DNA of 64,000 nucleotides from contig CABJAM010000001.1 of assembly GCA_902363555.1 (NCBI GenBank), forward strand, positions 744,001 through 808,000. The letters are read 5' to 3'. Shown here one piece after another: positions 45,245 to 52,323 of the stretch; within the stretch, counting starts at the first letter, position 1; the number at the start of each line of letters is the position of its first letter. The DNA is from Lachnospiraceae bacterium (GTDB lineage Bacteria; Bacillota; Clostridia; Lachnospirales; Lachnospiraceae). Under the pieces are notes generated by a model. That model had not been told where the DNA came from. It saw nothing but the letters and a program-made list of their open reading frames with translations, and made no database searches. A program made the translations under genes and the position numbers.

Positions 45245-45277
45245 TGTGACTTTTATGTGACAGCTATTTACTATTAT
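45245..45277 (+). promoter_or_regulatory. SARP-type promoter of the second surface protein gene
   Basis: TGTGACT (45245-45251) and TGTGACA (45256-45262) are 11 bp apart start to start; TATTAT follows after 9 bp (45272-45277). An inverted repeat TTATCTT/AAGATAA (from 45274) lies at the predicted start of transcription. Confidence 0.62.
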
Positions 45278-45330
45278 CTTATTAGAAGATAACAATCGTT
45301 TAAATAAAAGTAAATCAGGAGGTAATGATA

Positions 45331-47310
45331 ATGAAAAAAAGATGTTCCACTTTCATACTAACATTGGTATTAATACTTTGTACGGTACTGACGCCATCCC
45401 TTGGCGCACATGCCGCTACGGTTAGCGTTTACGCCGCAGTATCGCCGGACCCGTCCTACCAGGTGTTCTACATCTCATCCGATGACTGGGCGCATACAAG
45501 ATACGACCTTGTTGACGGCGCCAACATTCAGCGTGGACTTACGCCAACCGGCAGCGAGCTCCGCCTGTCTCCGACCGTTGACTATGATATTTATGTATAT
45601 CAGGTGGATGATGATGGAAATTTCATTACGGAGGATTCCTATGCAAGAAGTATGCTGGCTCATAATTACTCCGTACATTATAAGCTGTATGACACAGCAG
45701 GAAACCTGGTAAAAACAACAACTGAAGAAACCGGCACCATCGGCATATCCGATTCCTTTGTATTTAATGCCGACGGAGTTATTGCCGAGGATGGTAAAGA
45801 ATATGAACTGAGCAGTGCATACTCCCAGCTTCTTGTGGAATACGGCACTGGCAGCTACACCTTTGAATATAAGGAATACAGCCCGGCACCGGAAACTGCA
45901 TATATTTACTATGTGGATGACCGCGGAAATGTTTTAAAGCGCAACGATATGGTTCTGGATTACTATGGCGGAGACTCCGTATTTAACGTTGATTCGGCGA
46001 TTGAAGTTGACGGCAGAAAGTATACGAAGATTAACGGACCTGCAACGATCACACTGAACTATTTCAGCCCTGTCCTTGACTATGATATTGTTTATGCAGA
46101 GGATGCCCCGGAAGTTGTTTATCCGTATTCTGTAAAGATCAACTATATTGACCGTTCCACCGGGAATGTGATCGGAAATCATTACGAGACGATCACCGCC
46201 GAGGACGGACAGTATGACAGCATTGATTTTATTTCTCCGGATTCCCTGGAGATCACAAGCGGCAGCGATGTTTTATACTATCACTGCAATGACGTAAAGG
46301 TCAGCCATACACCGGACGGAACCGTGCGTTCCTACGATGTTTACTATGATTTATTTGATTCACAGTCACCTTACACATGGAATATCCGTCTTGTGGATTC
46401 TGTCAGCGGCGCACTTTTAGGCCAGGAGCAGATTCAGATTGGCGTGGATGAAACTGTCCGCTATGTGCCCGACGTGACATTGAGCTACGGAAACAGCAAC
46501 TATATCCTTGACAGCTCCATGGCCACAAGCTATGAGCGTCACTATTCCGATACAAGCAGCCGTATTCTTTACATTTATTATAATGAAGAAGGCAGCATCG
46601 TGGAAGGTACACAAAACATCAGCATCTCCTTCCGCAGTGTTTCCGACAACACAGAATTTTATTCCGAAACCGCATCCGTAGCCGCAGGCGAAACTTACAG
46701 CCTGGAGACTCCGGAAAGCTACACTGCAGGTGGTAAGGAATATGTTCGTCTGGCCGGACAGTCCGACAGCATTGAGCATAATTACTATTCCCCGCAGCGC
46801 AGCTATACCGTATATTACAGAGATGTCAATGACCTTCAGAACGTGGATACGGTTGTAAATGTAGAGGAAGTTATTTACTACGATAATCCAGTGGAGCAGA
46901 TCGTATATAACGATATTCCGGTAGAAGATATTGAGTATGTCGATGTCGTTGTACCCGTACCGGCAGACCAGACCGTCACTGTGACGACCAATGAAAATAC
47001 CGGTGAAGTGACAACGATCGATGATGAGCAGACTCCATTAGCTCAGAGAGTTCCTCAGACGAACAATAATGCGGAGGATGAGACCACAGCGAATCCCGAG
47101 ACAACAGCTCCGAGTGGCGCTAATGCCGGTGAGACGACAGTACTCGACGACGAAGATGTTCCATTAGCCAATGGACCTGTGGATGCAGCTATGACTGCAA
47201 ACAGCAATGGGATCAGCGGATGGGTGATTGCACTGATCGTGCTTGTCATAATCGCAGCAGCGATCGTTGTGGCATACGTGATCAAAAAAAGAAAATCTAC
47301 GATGAACTAA
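45331..47310 (+). CDS. Secreted, membrane-anchored surface protein with MucBP-like repeats
   Basis: The 659-residue product has a signal peptide (to about 30, ending near AHAATVS). Several beta-rich repeats of about 70-90 residues follow, with the pattern YIYYVDDRGNVLK, KINYIDRSTGNVIG, IRLVDSVSGALLG; these resemble MucBP/MucBP-like folds. Near the end are VVVPVPADQTVTV and two DDE(Q/D)xPLA motifs that usually precede a sortase signal, but no LPXTG is found. The last part is a membrane helix (WVIALIVLVIIAAAIVVAYV) and KKRKSTMN. ATG 45331 is 8 bases after AGGAGG; the ATG at 45325 is too close. It shares a promoter type with the giant adhesin and may act with it on the surface. Confidence 0.85.
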   Translation: MKKRCSTFILTLVLILCTVLTPSLGAHAATVSVYAAVSPDPSYQVFYISSDDWAHTRYDLVDGANIQRGLTPTGSELRLSPTVDYDIYVYQVDDDGNFITEDSYARSMLAHNYSVHYKLYDTAGNLVKTTTEETGTIGISDSFVFNADGVIAEDGKEYELSSAYSQLLVEYGTGSYTFEYKEYSPAPETAYIYYVDDRGNVLKRNDMVLDYYGGDSVFNVDSAIEVDGRKYTKINGPATITLNYFSPVLDYDIVYAEDAPEVVYPYSVKINYIDRSTGNVIGNHYETITAEDGQYDSIDFISPDSLEITSGSDVLYYHCNDVKVSHTPDGTVRSYDVYYDLFDSQSPYTWNIRLVDSVSGALLGQEQIQIGVDETVRYVPDVTLSYGNSNYILDSSMATSYERHYSDTSSRILYIYYNEEGSIVEGTQNISISFRSVSDNTEFYSETASVAAGETYSLETPESYTAGGKEYVRLAGQSDSIEHNYYSPQRSYTVYYRDVNDLQNVDTVVNVEEVIYYDNPVEQIVYNDIPVEDIEYVDVVVPVPADQTVTVTTNENTGEVTTIDDEQTPLAQRVPQTNNNAEDETTANPETTAPSGANAGETTVLDDEDVPLANGPVDAAMTANSNGISGWVIALIVLVIIAAAIVVAYVIKKRKSTMN

Positions 47311-47410
47311 ACTTTTAGAAAAATTAAGCCTTATAAATGAACCTGGGTTGCCCCCACCGGCATTGAAATATTTATTTTGATGCTGGTGGGGGTTTTTGTC
47401 GTAGCTGTCG
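47301..47410 (+). repeat. Direct repeat R1: surface-protein 3' end plus terminator
   Basis: About 110 bp, from ATGAACTAAAC through TTAAGCCTTATAAATGAACC to GCTGTCG, recurs at 49450-49560 with roughly four of five bases identical. The two copies enclose the eCIS-core gene. Confidence 0.85.
47351..47397 (+). terminator. Terminator after the second surface protein
   Basis: CCCCCACCGGCAT (47351-47363) pairs with ATGCTGGTGGGGG (47380-47392), followed by TTTTT. Confidence 0.92.
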
Positions 47411-47538
47411 AAAAAATCCCGGATGGTTTCAGAATGCGGTATCACTATTTATACTCTGAAAAATACCTTTCATGGCACGGACGGATATAAGCAGAATATA
47501 TACGTTGTGTACCGTCTGTCCATGGGCAAGTGTGAAAA

Positions 47539-49287
47539 CTATAATTTTTCTGAAAATGCTTTTCTTTTCAGTGGATCACGGATAACTTGGAAAAGTTCAT
47601 TGTATGCATCCGTATTCGGCGTGCAATTAAGGATACCTTTGTAAATATCGCCGCCACCGTACTTTCGTAGAAGATAAATGACGATATCAAACATGCGGCC
47701 CAGCCCTATTGAGCAGAGAGAGTTAAGAATAGGACCGGTTATAACCGGTCCTATTCTTAAGAAACCCGGCTGGCAACTACTTTTCCACTCCTGTAACCAT
47801 CCTTTTAAATACTTATTAATAGAAACGTCATCACTTCCCAGCTCTCCAAAGACAGAAAATGGGCGGCCGCCATTTGCCGGTGCGGTGCCATCACCGGCTA
47901 ACGCCGGATCTTTTCCAGTTCCAAGATCAATGCCGATAATATAAGGAGCATTGGCAGTTGCCCGGTCACAACTAGTACGATTAAGTATTCTTATGTCCTG
48001 GATGGAGAAAGTGTCAGCCAACGCTTTTATCCGTTTTGATTCATTAAATTCTCTTGTTGTGTCAATGATGCTGGCGTAGAGAATTGTGGGTTTTAGCTGG
48101 AGTGTCTGCATGCGGGCGACTACGTTGAACATTTCATCGTTGACGTCCAGGTGGGCTACCGCAAGAAAATCCTGAGCTTTGTTAGTCATTGCGATGAAGG
48201 AGCAGCTGGAGATTCCTGTGGTAATAACTTGATCTACATTGAAATCCGATTTTATGGCAGCATCGCCAAATTGTCCCTTTTGGCTGCCGGATGTTTTTTG
48301 CTCTAACACTTCATTTTGCCTTTCCAGATAAACCAGCCGAAATACACCGTCAGTTTTCATAAGCAAAGCTCCGCTTTTTGAACCCAGATGGAAAACGGCA
48401 GTACCATCAAGAGCTTCATTGGCCGGATACGCTTTGGCTGCGCGATCAAACAGTTCATGATGAAATACTTCTGTTTTAGCTTCCGGCAGTTCTTTCTTAG
48501 TAGTAATCCTTGTCCTTTTACCGGCCTGAACTGTAGGTGCCGGCGGTGGTATCATTTTGTCGACATGGGCTAAATGGGGTCTCTTTAGCATTGGCATGCT
48601 TATAAAATCCATAGAGTCCATAAGACTTTCCTGAGCTTCGACGTACTTGGCAGATACTTTTTTTAAGATATCTTTTTTGAGGAAAACGCGGTCAGCTAAA
48701 TTTTCAAGAGTGATATCGTAGAAGGTAACCATATCTCGGCCTATGTGTTCTATAGAGACATTTTCGATAACACCCTGGAAAGTTCCCTCCTCTAAATAGA
48801 CATATACCCGGCAGGACGGTTGTAATCCATTTTGACGTTGTACCACGGGAGCTTTGGAAGATAAATCTTCTTGGAAATTGAGAGCGTCACCTAAAGCAAT
48901 ATTGTTTATTTCATGGTCAGCTTCATACTCCAGCTTTTTGTCGGTATTTACAGGAATTGCTCCAATATGCCCGGTGGGTTGGACCTTGCCCTGCTTTTGC
49001 TGAAGAACATGCCCCAGTTCATGCTGCAGATGAATTTGCTGATTCGGACCAATATATACCTTATTTCCCTCAGTGTAAGCCAAGGCCTGAAGTCTGGACG
49101 GCTTGTCTGAATTGTAATGGACACGAACATCATCCATTGAAAAACCGGAAGCTTCCTCCATTTGCACTTTCATTCTTAAAGGGATTCCGGTGGTGTTAGA
49201 TGATGTCGAATGCTTTTGAAATGCGGCCTGCTTTGAAGCGGATTTTGTATTAGATATATTTTGTGATTGAGTTACCTGACTGAACAT
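47539..49287 (-). CDS. eCIS-core (DUF4157) protein with CheD-like deamidase motif
   Basis: The 582-residue product opens with a disordered Ser/Gln-rich stretch, then a DUF4157/eCIS-core domain (about 30-130): IPLRMKVQMEEASGFSMDDV, VRVHYNSDKPSRLQALAYT and the metalloprotease-like HELGH at 89-93 within HLQHELGHVLQQ. The region from about 175 on matches nothing I recognise as a whole, but TTGISSC and VAHLD place Thr356, Cys362 and His379 with the spacing of CheD-type glutamine deamidases (Thr at -6, His at +17). ATG 49287 follows GGGAGGGA by 4 bases. No signal peptide is visible. A 38-bp perfect palindrome lies in the 3' end. The deamidase idea is inference from one motif. Confidence 0.75.
   Translation of the reverse strand: MFSQVTQSQNISNTKSASKQAAFQKHSTSSNTTGIPLRMKVQMEEASGFSMDDVRVHYNSDKPSRLQALAYTEGNKVYIGPNQQIHLQHELGHVLQQKQGKVQPTGHIGAIPVNTDKKLEYEADHEINNIALGDALNFQEDLSSKAPVVQRQNGLQPSCRVYVYLEEGTFQGVIENVSIEHIGRDMVTFYDITLENLADRVFLKKDILKKVSAKYVEAQESLMDSMDFISMPMLKRPHLAHVDKMIPPPAPTVQAGKRTRITTKKELPEAKTEVFHHELFDRAAKAYPANEALDGTAVFHLGSKSGALLMKTDGVFRLVYLERQNEVLEQKTSGSQKGQFGDAAIKSDFNVDQVITTGISSCSFIAMTNKAQDFLAVAHLDVNDEMFNVVARMQTLQLKPTILYASIIDTTREFNESKRIKALADTFSIQDIRILNRTSCDRATANAPYIIGIDLGTGKDPALAGDGTAPANGGRPFSVFGELGSDDVSINKYLKGWLQEWKSSCQPGFLRIGPVITGPILNSLCSIGLGRMFDIVIYLLRKYGGGDIYKGILNCTPNTDAYNELFQVIRDPLKRKAFSEKL
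47723..47760. repeat. 38-bp perfect palindrome inside the eCIS-core gene
   Basis: TTAAGAATAGGACCGGTTA is followed immediately by its exact reverse complement, with no spacer. The gene is open through it (RIGPVITGPIL on the minus strand). Confidence 0.9.
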
Positions 49288-49379
49288 AATATCCCTCCCA
49301 TTGTGAAACACCGAGAATATAATGGTGTTACGTTTTTTTCTTGAGTATACAATAGTTCTATAATCAAAACTATAAACAT

Positions 49380-49453
49380 GGGTTGACAATGGTCGAACTG
49401 ATTGTAGTCGTAGTTATTATTTTAGTATTGGCAGCGGTATTAGTTCCACTATG
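49380..49453 (+). pseudogene. Remnant of a type IV pilin gene (N-terminal helix only)
   Basis: The frame reads GLTMVELIVVVVIILVLAAVLVP and then Leu-stop. It matches the class III signal and start of the helix of the intact pilin at 52324 (GFTMVELIVVIVIILVLAAVLVP), at DNA level about 80 percent. The rest of the gene is missing; the sequence switches at 49450 to the 3' end of the surface protein gene. This is a recombination scar, not a working gene. Confidence 0.8.
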
Positions 49454-49560
49454 AACTAAACAATTAGAGAAATTAAGCCTTATAAATGAACCTGGATTGA
49501 CTCCCCAACGGCATCGAAATATCTATTTTGATGCCGGTTAGGTTTTTTGGCGAAGCTGTC
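49450..49560 (+). repeat. Direct repeat R2, with terminator
   Basis: Second copy of the 47301-47410 repeat. It keeps the terminator form: CCCCAACGGCAT pairs imperfectly with ATGCCGGTTAGG followed by TTTTTTGG. It joins the pilin remnant at 49450. Confidence 0.85.
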
Positions 49561-49863
49561 AAGGTGGTTGAGACTGTCGGGGCTGTTTGGTTGTCGAAGC
49601 TGTCGATTACCGTCGATGGATTGTTATTGCATTCTGTTTTTTGTCGTGCTATTCTGTATTTAATCTGAATCTGCGTAATATATAAGCTCTATCAATTCTC
49701 ATTGATTGGATTATTCCTATCGTCACCGCCGTTGATCCGGCTATTTATCACAGTTATAGCATTCTAAATTTTCTATGAATAAGATGACGATTACGTTATC
49801 AATCAATACTTCACAACTTTAAATTACTCCCGAAAAAAGCAGTATTCATAAACCGGTTTTGCG
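49561..49863. other. AT-rich intergenic stretch with no supported gene
   Basis: About 300 bases with no reading frame preceded by a ribosome site. The first 50 bases repeat GCTGTC-containing words (GAGACTGTCGGGGCTGT, GAAGCTGTCG). Nothing further is recognised. Confidence 0.5.
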
Positions 49864-49892
49864 TTGCAGAATCAAATAATAATACGTATAAT
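49864..49892 (+). promoter_or_regulatory. Possible promoter of the Rpn gene
   Basis: TTGCAG (49864-49869), 17 bp, TATAAT (49887-49892). The ribosome site GGAGG at 49893-49897 lies so close that a start 7 bases after the -10 would exclude it, so the real start may lie elsewhere. Confidence 0.4.
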
Positions 49893-49904
49893 GGAGGTAA
49901 GAGT

Positions 49905-50801
49905 ATGGGGGAGAAGGATATTACAGAAAAGATACTGGAAGATTACGAGGATGTGTTTGCAGATATTGTGAACGTACTGCTGTTTGATGGAGAGCAGATC
50001 GTCCGCCCGGAATGCTTGAGTGCGGCCGGTGTAAAGTCGCAATATAAAGCGAATGACCAGAAGATCCATGAGCAGGAACGTGATGCGGCAAAGTACTGGA
50101 TAGAGTCCGCCGTTATCATCAGCTTCTATGGTTTGGAAAATCAGACTGCGGTCGATAAGGATATACCTATACGTATCGTTGGATATGATGGTTCCTCGTA
50201 CCGCAGTCAGTTACTATCTGATGGAACGCAGCGTTATCCGGTCGTCACGCTTGTATTATATTACGGTATACAGCACTGGAACAAACCTTTGAATTTAAAA
50301 GGCTGCATGCAGGTGCCGGCGCTATTGGAACCTTATGTGAATGATTACAAAGTGAACCTTTTCGAGATCGCCTGGCTTCCCGAGGAGAAGATTAAAAAGT
50401 TTAAAAGTGATTTCGGAGTAGTGGCGGACTTTTTTTCACAGAAAAGGAAATATAACACATATATGCCGTCCAGGCAGGTGCTCAGACATGTTGATGAAGT
50501 GTTAAAGCTTTTAAATGTTATGACAGGCGATCATCGATATCTGGATGCATTACATAGTAATGAAGTAAGAACGAAGAAAGGGGAAATAAGTATGTGTACG
50601 ATTATTGATTCTTATATTGATCAGGGCATTAAAAAAGGAACAGAAGATTCAAGGGCAGCCATACTTAAAAAGGCTATTAAAGGCGGTCTGCCAGAAGAAC
50701 AGTTGATCAGTGTTTTAGAATTCACTCCGGAGGAAATAAAGGCAGTGAAGGCTACGATGTCAGTAATCAAAAAGAATCCGGAGGATTTCAGGAAGCAGTA
50801 A
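49905..50801 (+). CDS. Rpn-family nuclease (PD-(D/E)XK, recombination-promoting / phage-defence type)
   Basis: The 298-residue product is built like clostridial Rpn proteins: VFADIVNVLLFDGEQIVRPECL near 18-38, RDAAKYW near 62, the core ISFYGLENQTAVDKDIPIRIVGYD (Glu and Gln of the nuclease motif near 80-82), and VVTLVLYYGIQHWNKPLNL. The C-terminal 70 residues form a separate small helical region (MCTIIDSYIDQGIKKG ... SRAAILKKAIKGGLPEEQL). AATGGAGGTAAGAGT precedes the ATG. Rpn proteins are DNA nucleases linked to RecA-independent recombination and to anti-phage toxicity that is checked by an internally started short form; that internal start is visible here. Two more copies of the 3' end follow. 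Confidence 0.85.
   Translation: MGEKDITEKILEDYEDVFADIVNVLLFDGEQIVRPECLSAAGVKSQYKANDQKIHEQERDAAKYWIESAVIISFYGLENQTAVDKDIPIRIVGYDGSSYRSQLLSDGTQRYPVVTLVLYYGIQHWNKPLNLKGCMQVPALLEPYVNDYKVNLFEIAWLPEEKIKKFKSDFGVVADFFSQKRKYNTYMPSRQVLRHVDEVLKLLNVMTGDHRYLDALHSNEVRTKKGEISMCTIIDSYIDQGIKKGTEDSRAAILKKAIKGGLPEEQLISVLEFTPEEIKAVKATMSVIKKNPEDFRKQ
50592..50801 (+). CDS. Predicted internal short form of the Rpn protein (RpnS-like)
   Basis: Inside the Rpn gene, AAAGGGGA (50576-50583) stands 8 bases before an in-frame ATG at 50592, giving a 69-residue product equal to the C-terminal domain. In enterobacterial Rpn genes an internal start makes a small protein that blocks the full-length toxin. The site here is well formed and conserved in both extra copies, which favours real use, but translation from it is inferred. 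Confidence 0.5.
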   Translation: MCTIIDSYIDQGIKKGTEDSRAAILKKAIKGGLPEEQLISVLEFTPEEIKAVKATMSVIKKNPEDFRKQ

Positions 50802-50904
50802 TGGACTATGTTCTTATTTGGTAATCATTTTTGATGCGCTACTCCTGAGCGCGATATAGAAGCTAATGTAATACATGTTAAGAACGAAGAAAGGGGAAAT
50901 AAGC

Positions 50905-51090
50905 ATGTGTACGATTATTGATTCGTATATTGAACAGGGAAGAATATCCATTCTAAGAAATGCCATACAAGGCGGTTTGCAAGAAGAACAGTTGATCAAT
51001 ATTTTAGAATTCACTCCAGAGGAAATAAATGCGGTGAAGGCTACGATGTCATCAATAAAAAAGAGTCCGGAGGATCTCAGAAAGCAGTAA
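50905..51090 (+). CDS. Free-standing Rpn C-terminal copy, second copy
   Basis: A 61-residue protein, MCTIIDSYIEQGRISILRNA ... EFTPEEINAVKATMSSIKKS, closely related to the C-terminal domain of the Rpn protein at 49905. DNA homology begins near 50872, just upstream of the ribosome site AAAGGGGA, so the copy retains exactly the region needed for independent translation. It lacks the GTEDSR segment of copy one. It could be a remnant or a functioning antitoxin-like protein. Confidence 0.55.
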   Translation: MCTIIDSYIEQGRISILRNAIQGGLQEEQLINILEFTPEEINAVKATMSSIKKSPEDLRKQ

Positions 51091-51173
51091 GGCATCAGAT
51101 TTTCGTACTGGCAGCCATCCCGTAGACTCTACTCCGGGCCTGGCTGTGAATATGGGAGGAAGAAGTTTATAGT

Positions 51174-51614
51174 ATGTATAGAGTTGGGTATATAGATGAT
51201 GAACCAGTACAATATGAGAACTATGCAAGAAAGTTGAAGCGTAGAAGTAAAGAATTAGATCTCGTGCTTTTAGATGGCTGCAAAACAAAAGCAGATTTTC
51301 TGGAGAAAATATATGAAAAGCAGATCGACGTTTTGTTGATTGATTATCGAATGGCGGGAATTTATGGATTTAACGGAACTACGCTGGTTAAATATATTAA
51401 AGATCACATGCGGGATTTGGAATGTCTTATTTTGACAGTAGTGGATTGCAAGCAAATTAAAGATGGGGTTGTAGCAGAAAGAAATTGGTTTCCAAAAACG
51501 ATTTTTGACACGGAAGCAGGCGATGAAATAAAAGTCCGTGAATTTGATGCTTTTATTAAGGTATTAATAGATAGTGCGTATGTATTTCGAATTCGCAGAG
51601 AACAAAAGGTTTGA
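51174..51614 (+). CDS. Stand-alone response-regulator receiver-like protein
   Basis: The 146-residue product starts YRVGYIDDEPVQYENYA (acidic pocket Asp-Asp-Glu) and has VLLIDYRMAG with the expected phospho-acceptor Asp, then LECLILTVV with the conserved Thr. A switch Lys is possible in FPKTIFD. No DNA-binding output domain follows; the frame stops at 51614 next to an Rpn 3' copy. The ribosome site GGGAGGA is about 14 bases upstream, farther than usual. No histidine kinase is nearby. It may be a single-domain regulator, part of an unrecognised defence set, or a truncated gene. Confidence 0.6.
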   Translation: MYRVGYIDDEPVQYENYARKLKRRSKELDLVLLDGCKTKADFLEKIYEKQIDVLLIDYRMAGIYGFNGTTLVKYIKDHMRDLECLILTVVDCKQIKDGVVAERNWFPKTIFDTEAGDEIKVREFDAFIKVLIDSAYVFRIRREQKV

Positions 51615-51687
51615 GCGATATAAATCGATATCTGGATGTATTGTATTACATAGTAATGAATTAAGAACGAAGAAAGGGGAATTAAGT

Positions 51688-51957
51688 ATGTGTACGATTA
51701 TTGATTCATATATTGAACAGGGCTTTAAACAGGGCTTTAAGCAGAGTTTAGACGAATCGCCAGAGGGTTCAAGGGCAGCCATACTTAAAACGGCCATTAA
51801 AGGTGGCCTGACGGATGAACAGTTGATTAATATCCTGGAGTACACTCCATTGGAAGTTAAAATTGCAAGGGATTGGATGCGGTCACACAGGAAAAAGACC
51901 CGATTTTGCACCCGGAGGATTTCAAAAGCGGTAATGCGTAATGTCCTATCCCACTAA
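51688..51957 (+). CDS. Free-standing Rpn C-terminal copy, third copy (altered 3' end)
   Basis: An 89-residue frame, MCTIIDSYIEQGFKQGFKQS ... EYTPLEVKIARDWMRSH, related to the Rpn C-terminal domain, again preceded by AAAGGGGA. DNA homology to the full gene starts farther upstream (about 51625, CGATATCTGGATG), so more of the parent was copied. Near 51896 an insertion relative to copy one shifts the frame, replacing the usual NPEDFRKQ end by about 20 unrelated residues. Probably decaying or diverged. Confidence 0.5.
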   Translation: MCTIIDSYIEQGFKQGFKQSLDESPEGSRAAILKTAIKGGLTDEQLINILEYTPLEVKIARDWMRSHRKKTRFCTRRISKAVMRNVLSH

Positions 51958-52002
51958 AAAGCCAGCAAAAAAATTTCTGTACAGCCTTATCCACCGTGAC
52001 TG

Positions 52003-52035
52003 TGTGACACCGGTGTGATTTTGGATTCATATGAT
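52003..52035 (+). promoter_or_regulatory. SARP-type promoter of the pilin gene
   Basis: TGTGACA (52003-52009) and TGTGATT (52014-52020) are 11 bp apart start to start; TATGAT follows after 9 bp (52030-52035). A further CGTGACT lies at 51995. Geometry is identical to the sites at 31711 and 45245. Confidence 0.6.
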
Positions 52036-52206
52036 ATATGTATAAGTTGATTAACTTATTAACCCATAAACCCATCCGAAGTATTGTACACTGTGCAATA
52101 TGCGGGATACATAAGACAAACAATTGTTGAAATGTCGGCTTTTCTGCGGTAATTGAAAAAATATTTGCACTTTTTTGTATAAAATTGTGAAAAATGCACG
52201 AAACGT

Positions 52207-52235
52207 TTGACATTGGGAAAAAATTGTGGTAGGTT
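52207..52235 (+). promoter_or_regulatory. Second, SigA-type promoter of the pilin gene
   Basis: TTGACA (52207-52212), 17 bp, TAGGTT (52230-52235). The leader then contains an inverted repeat TTCCG/CGGAA (about 52260-52276) around TCACATG. Confidence 0.6.
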
Positions 52236-52323
52236 AAATGAAATGGGTTATTTAAGGCGTTCCGTCACATGCGGAATGAAAATGGTGCAACGAAAAAATT
52301 AAAAAAATCAGGAGGTTTTTGTT

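Noticed and set aside
51995..52001. CGTGACT as a third SARP heptamer before pilin
   Set aside because: It is 8 bp, not 11 bp, from the next heptamer, so it is out of phase with the other two.
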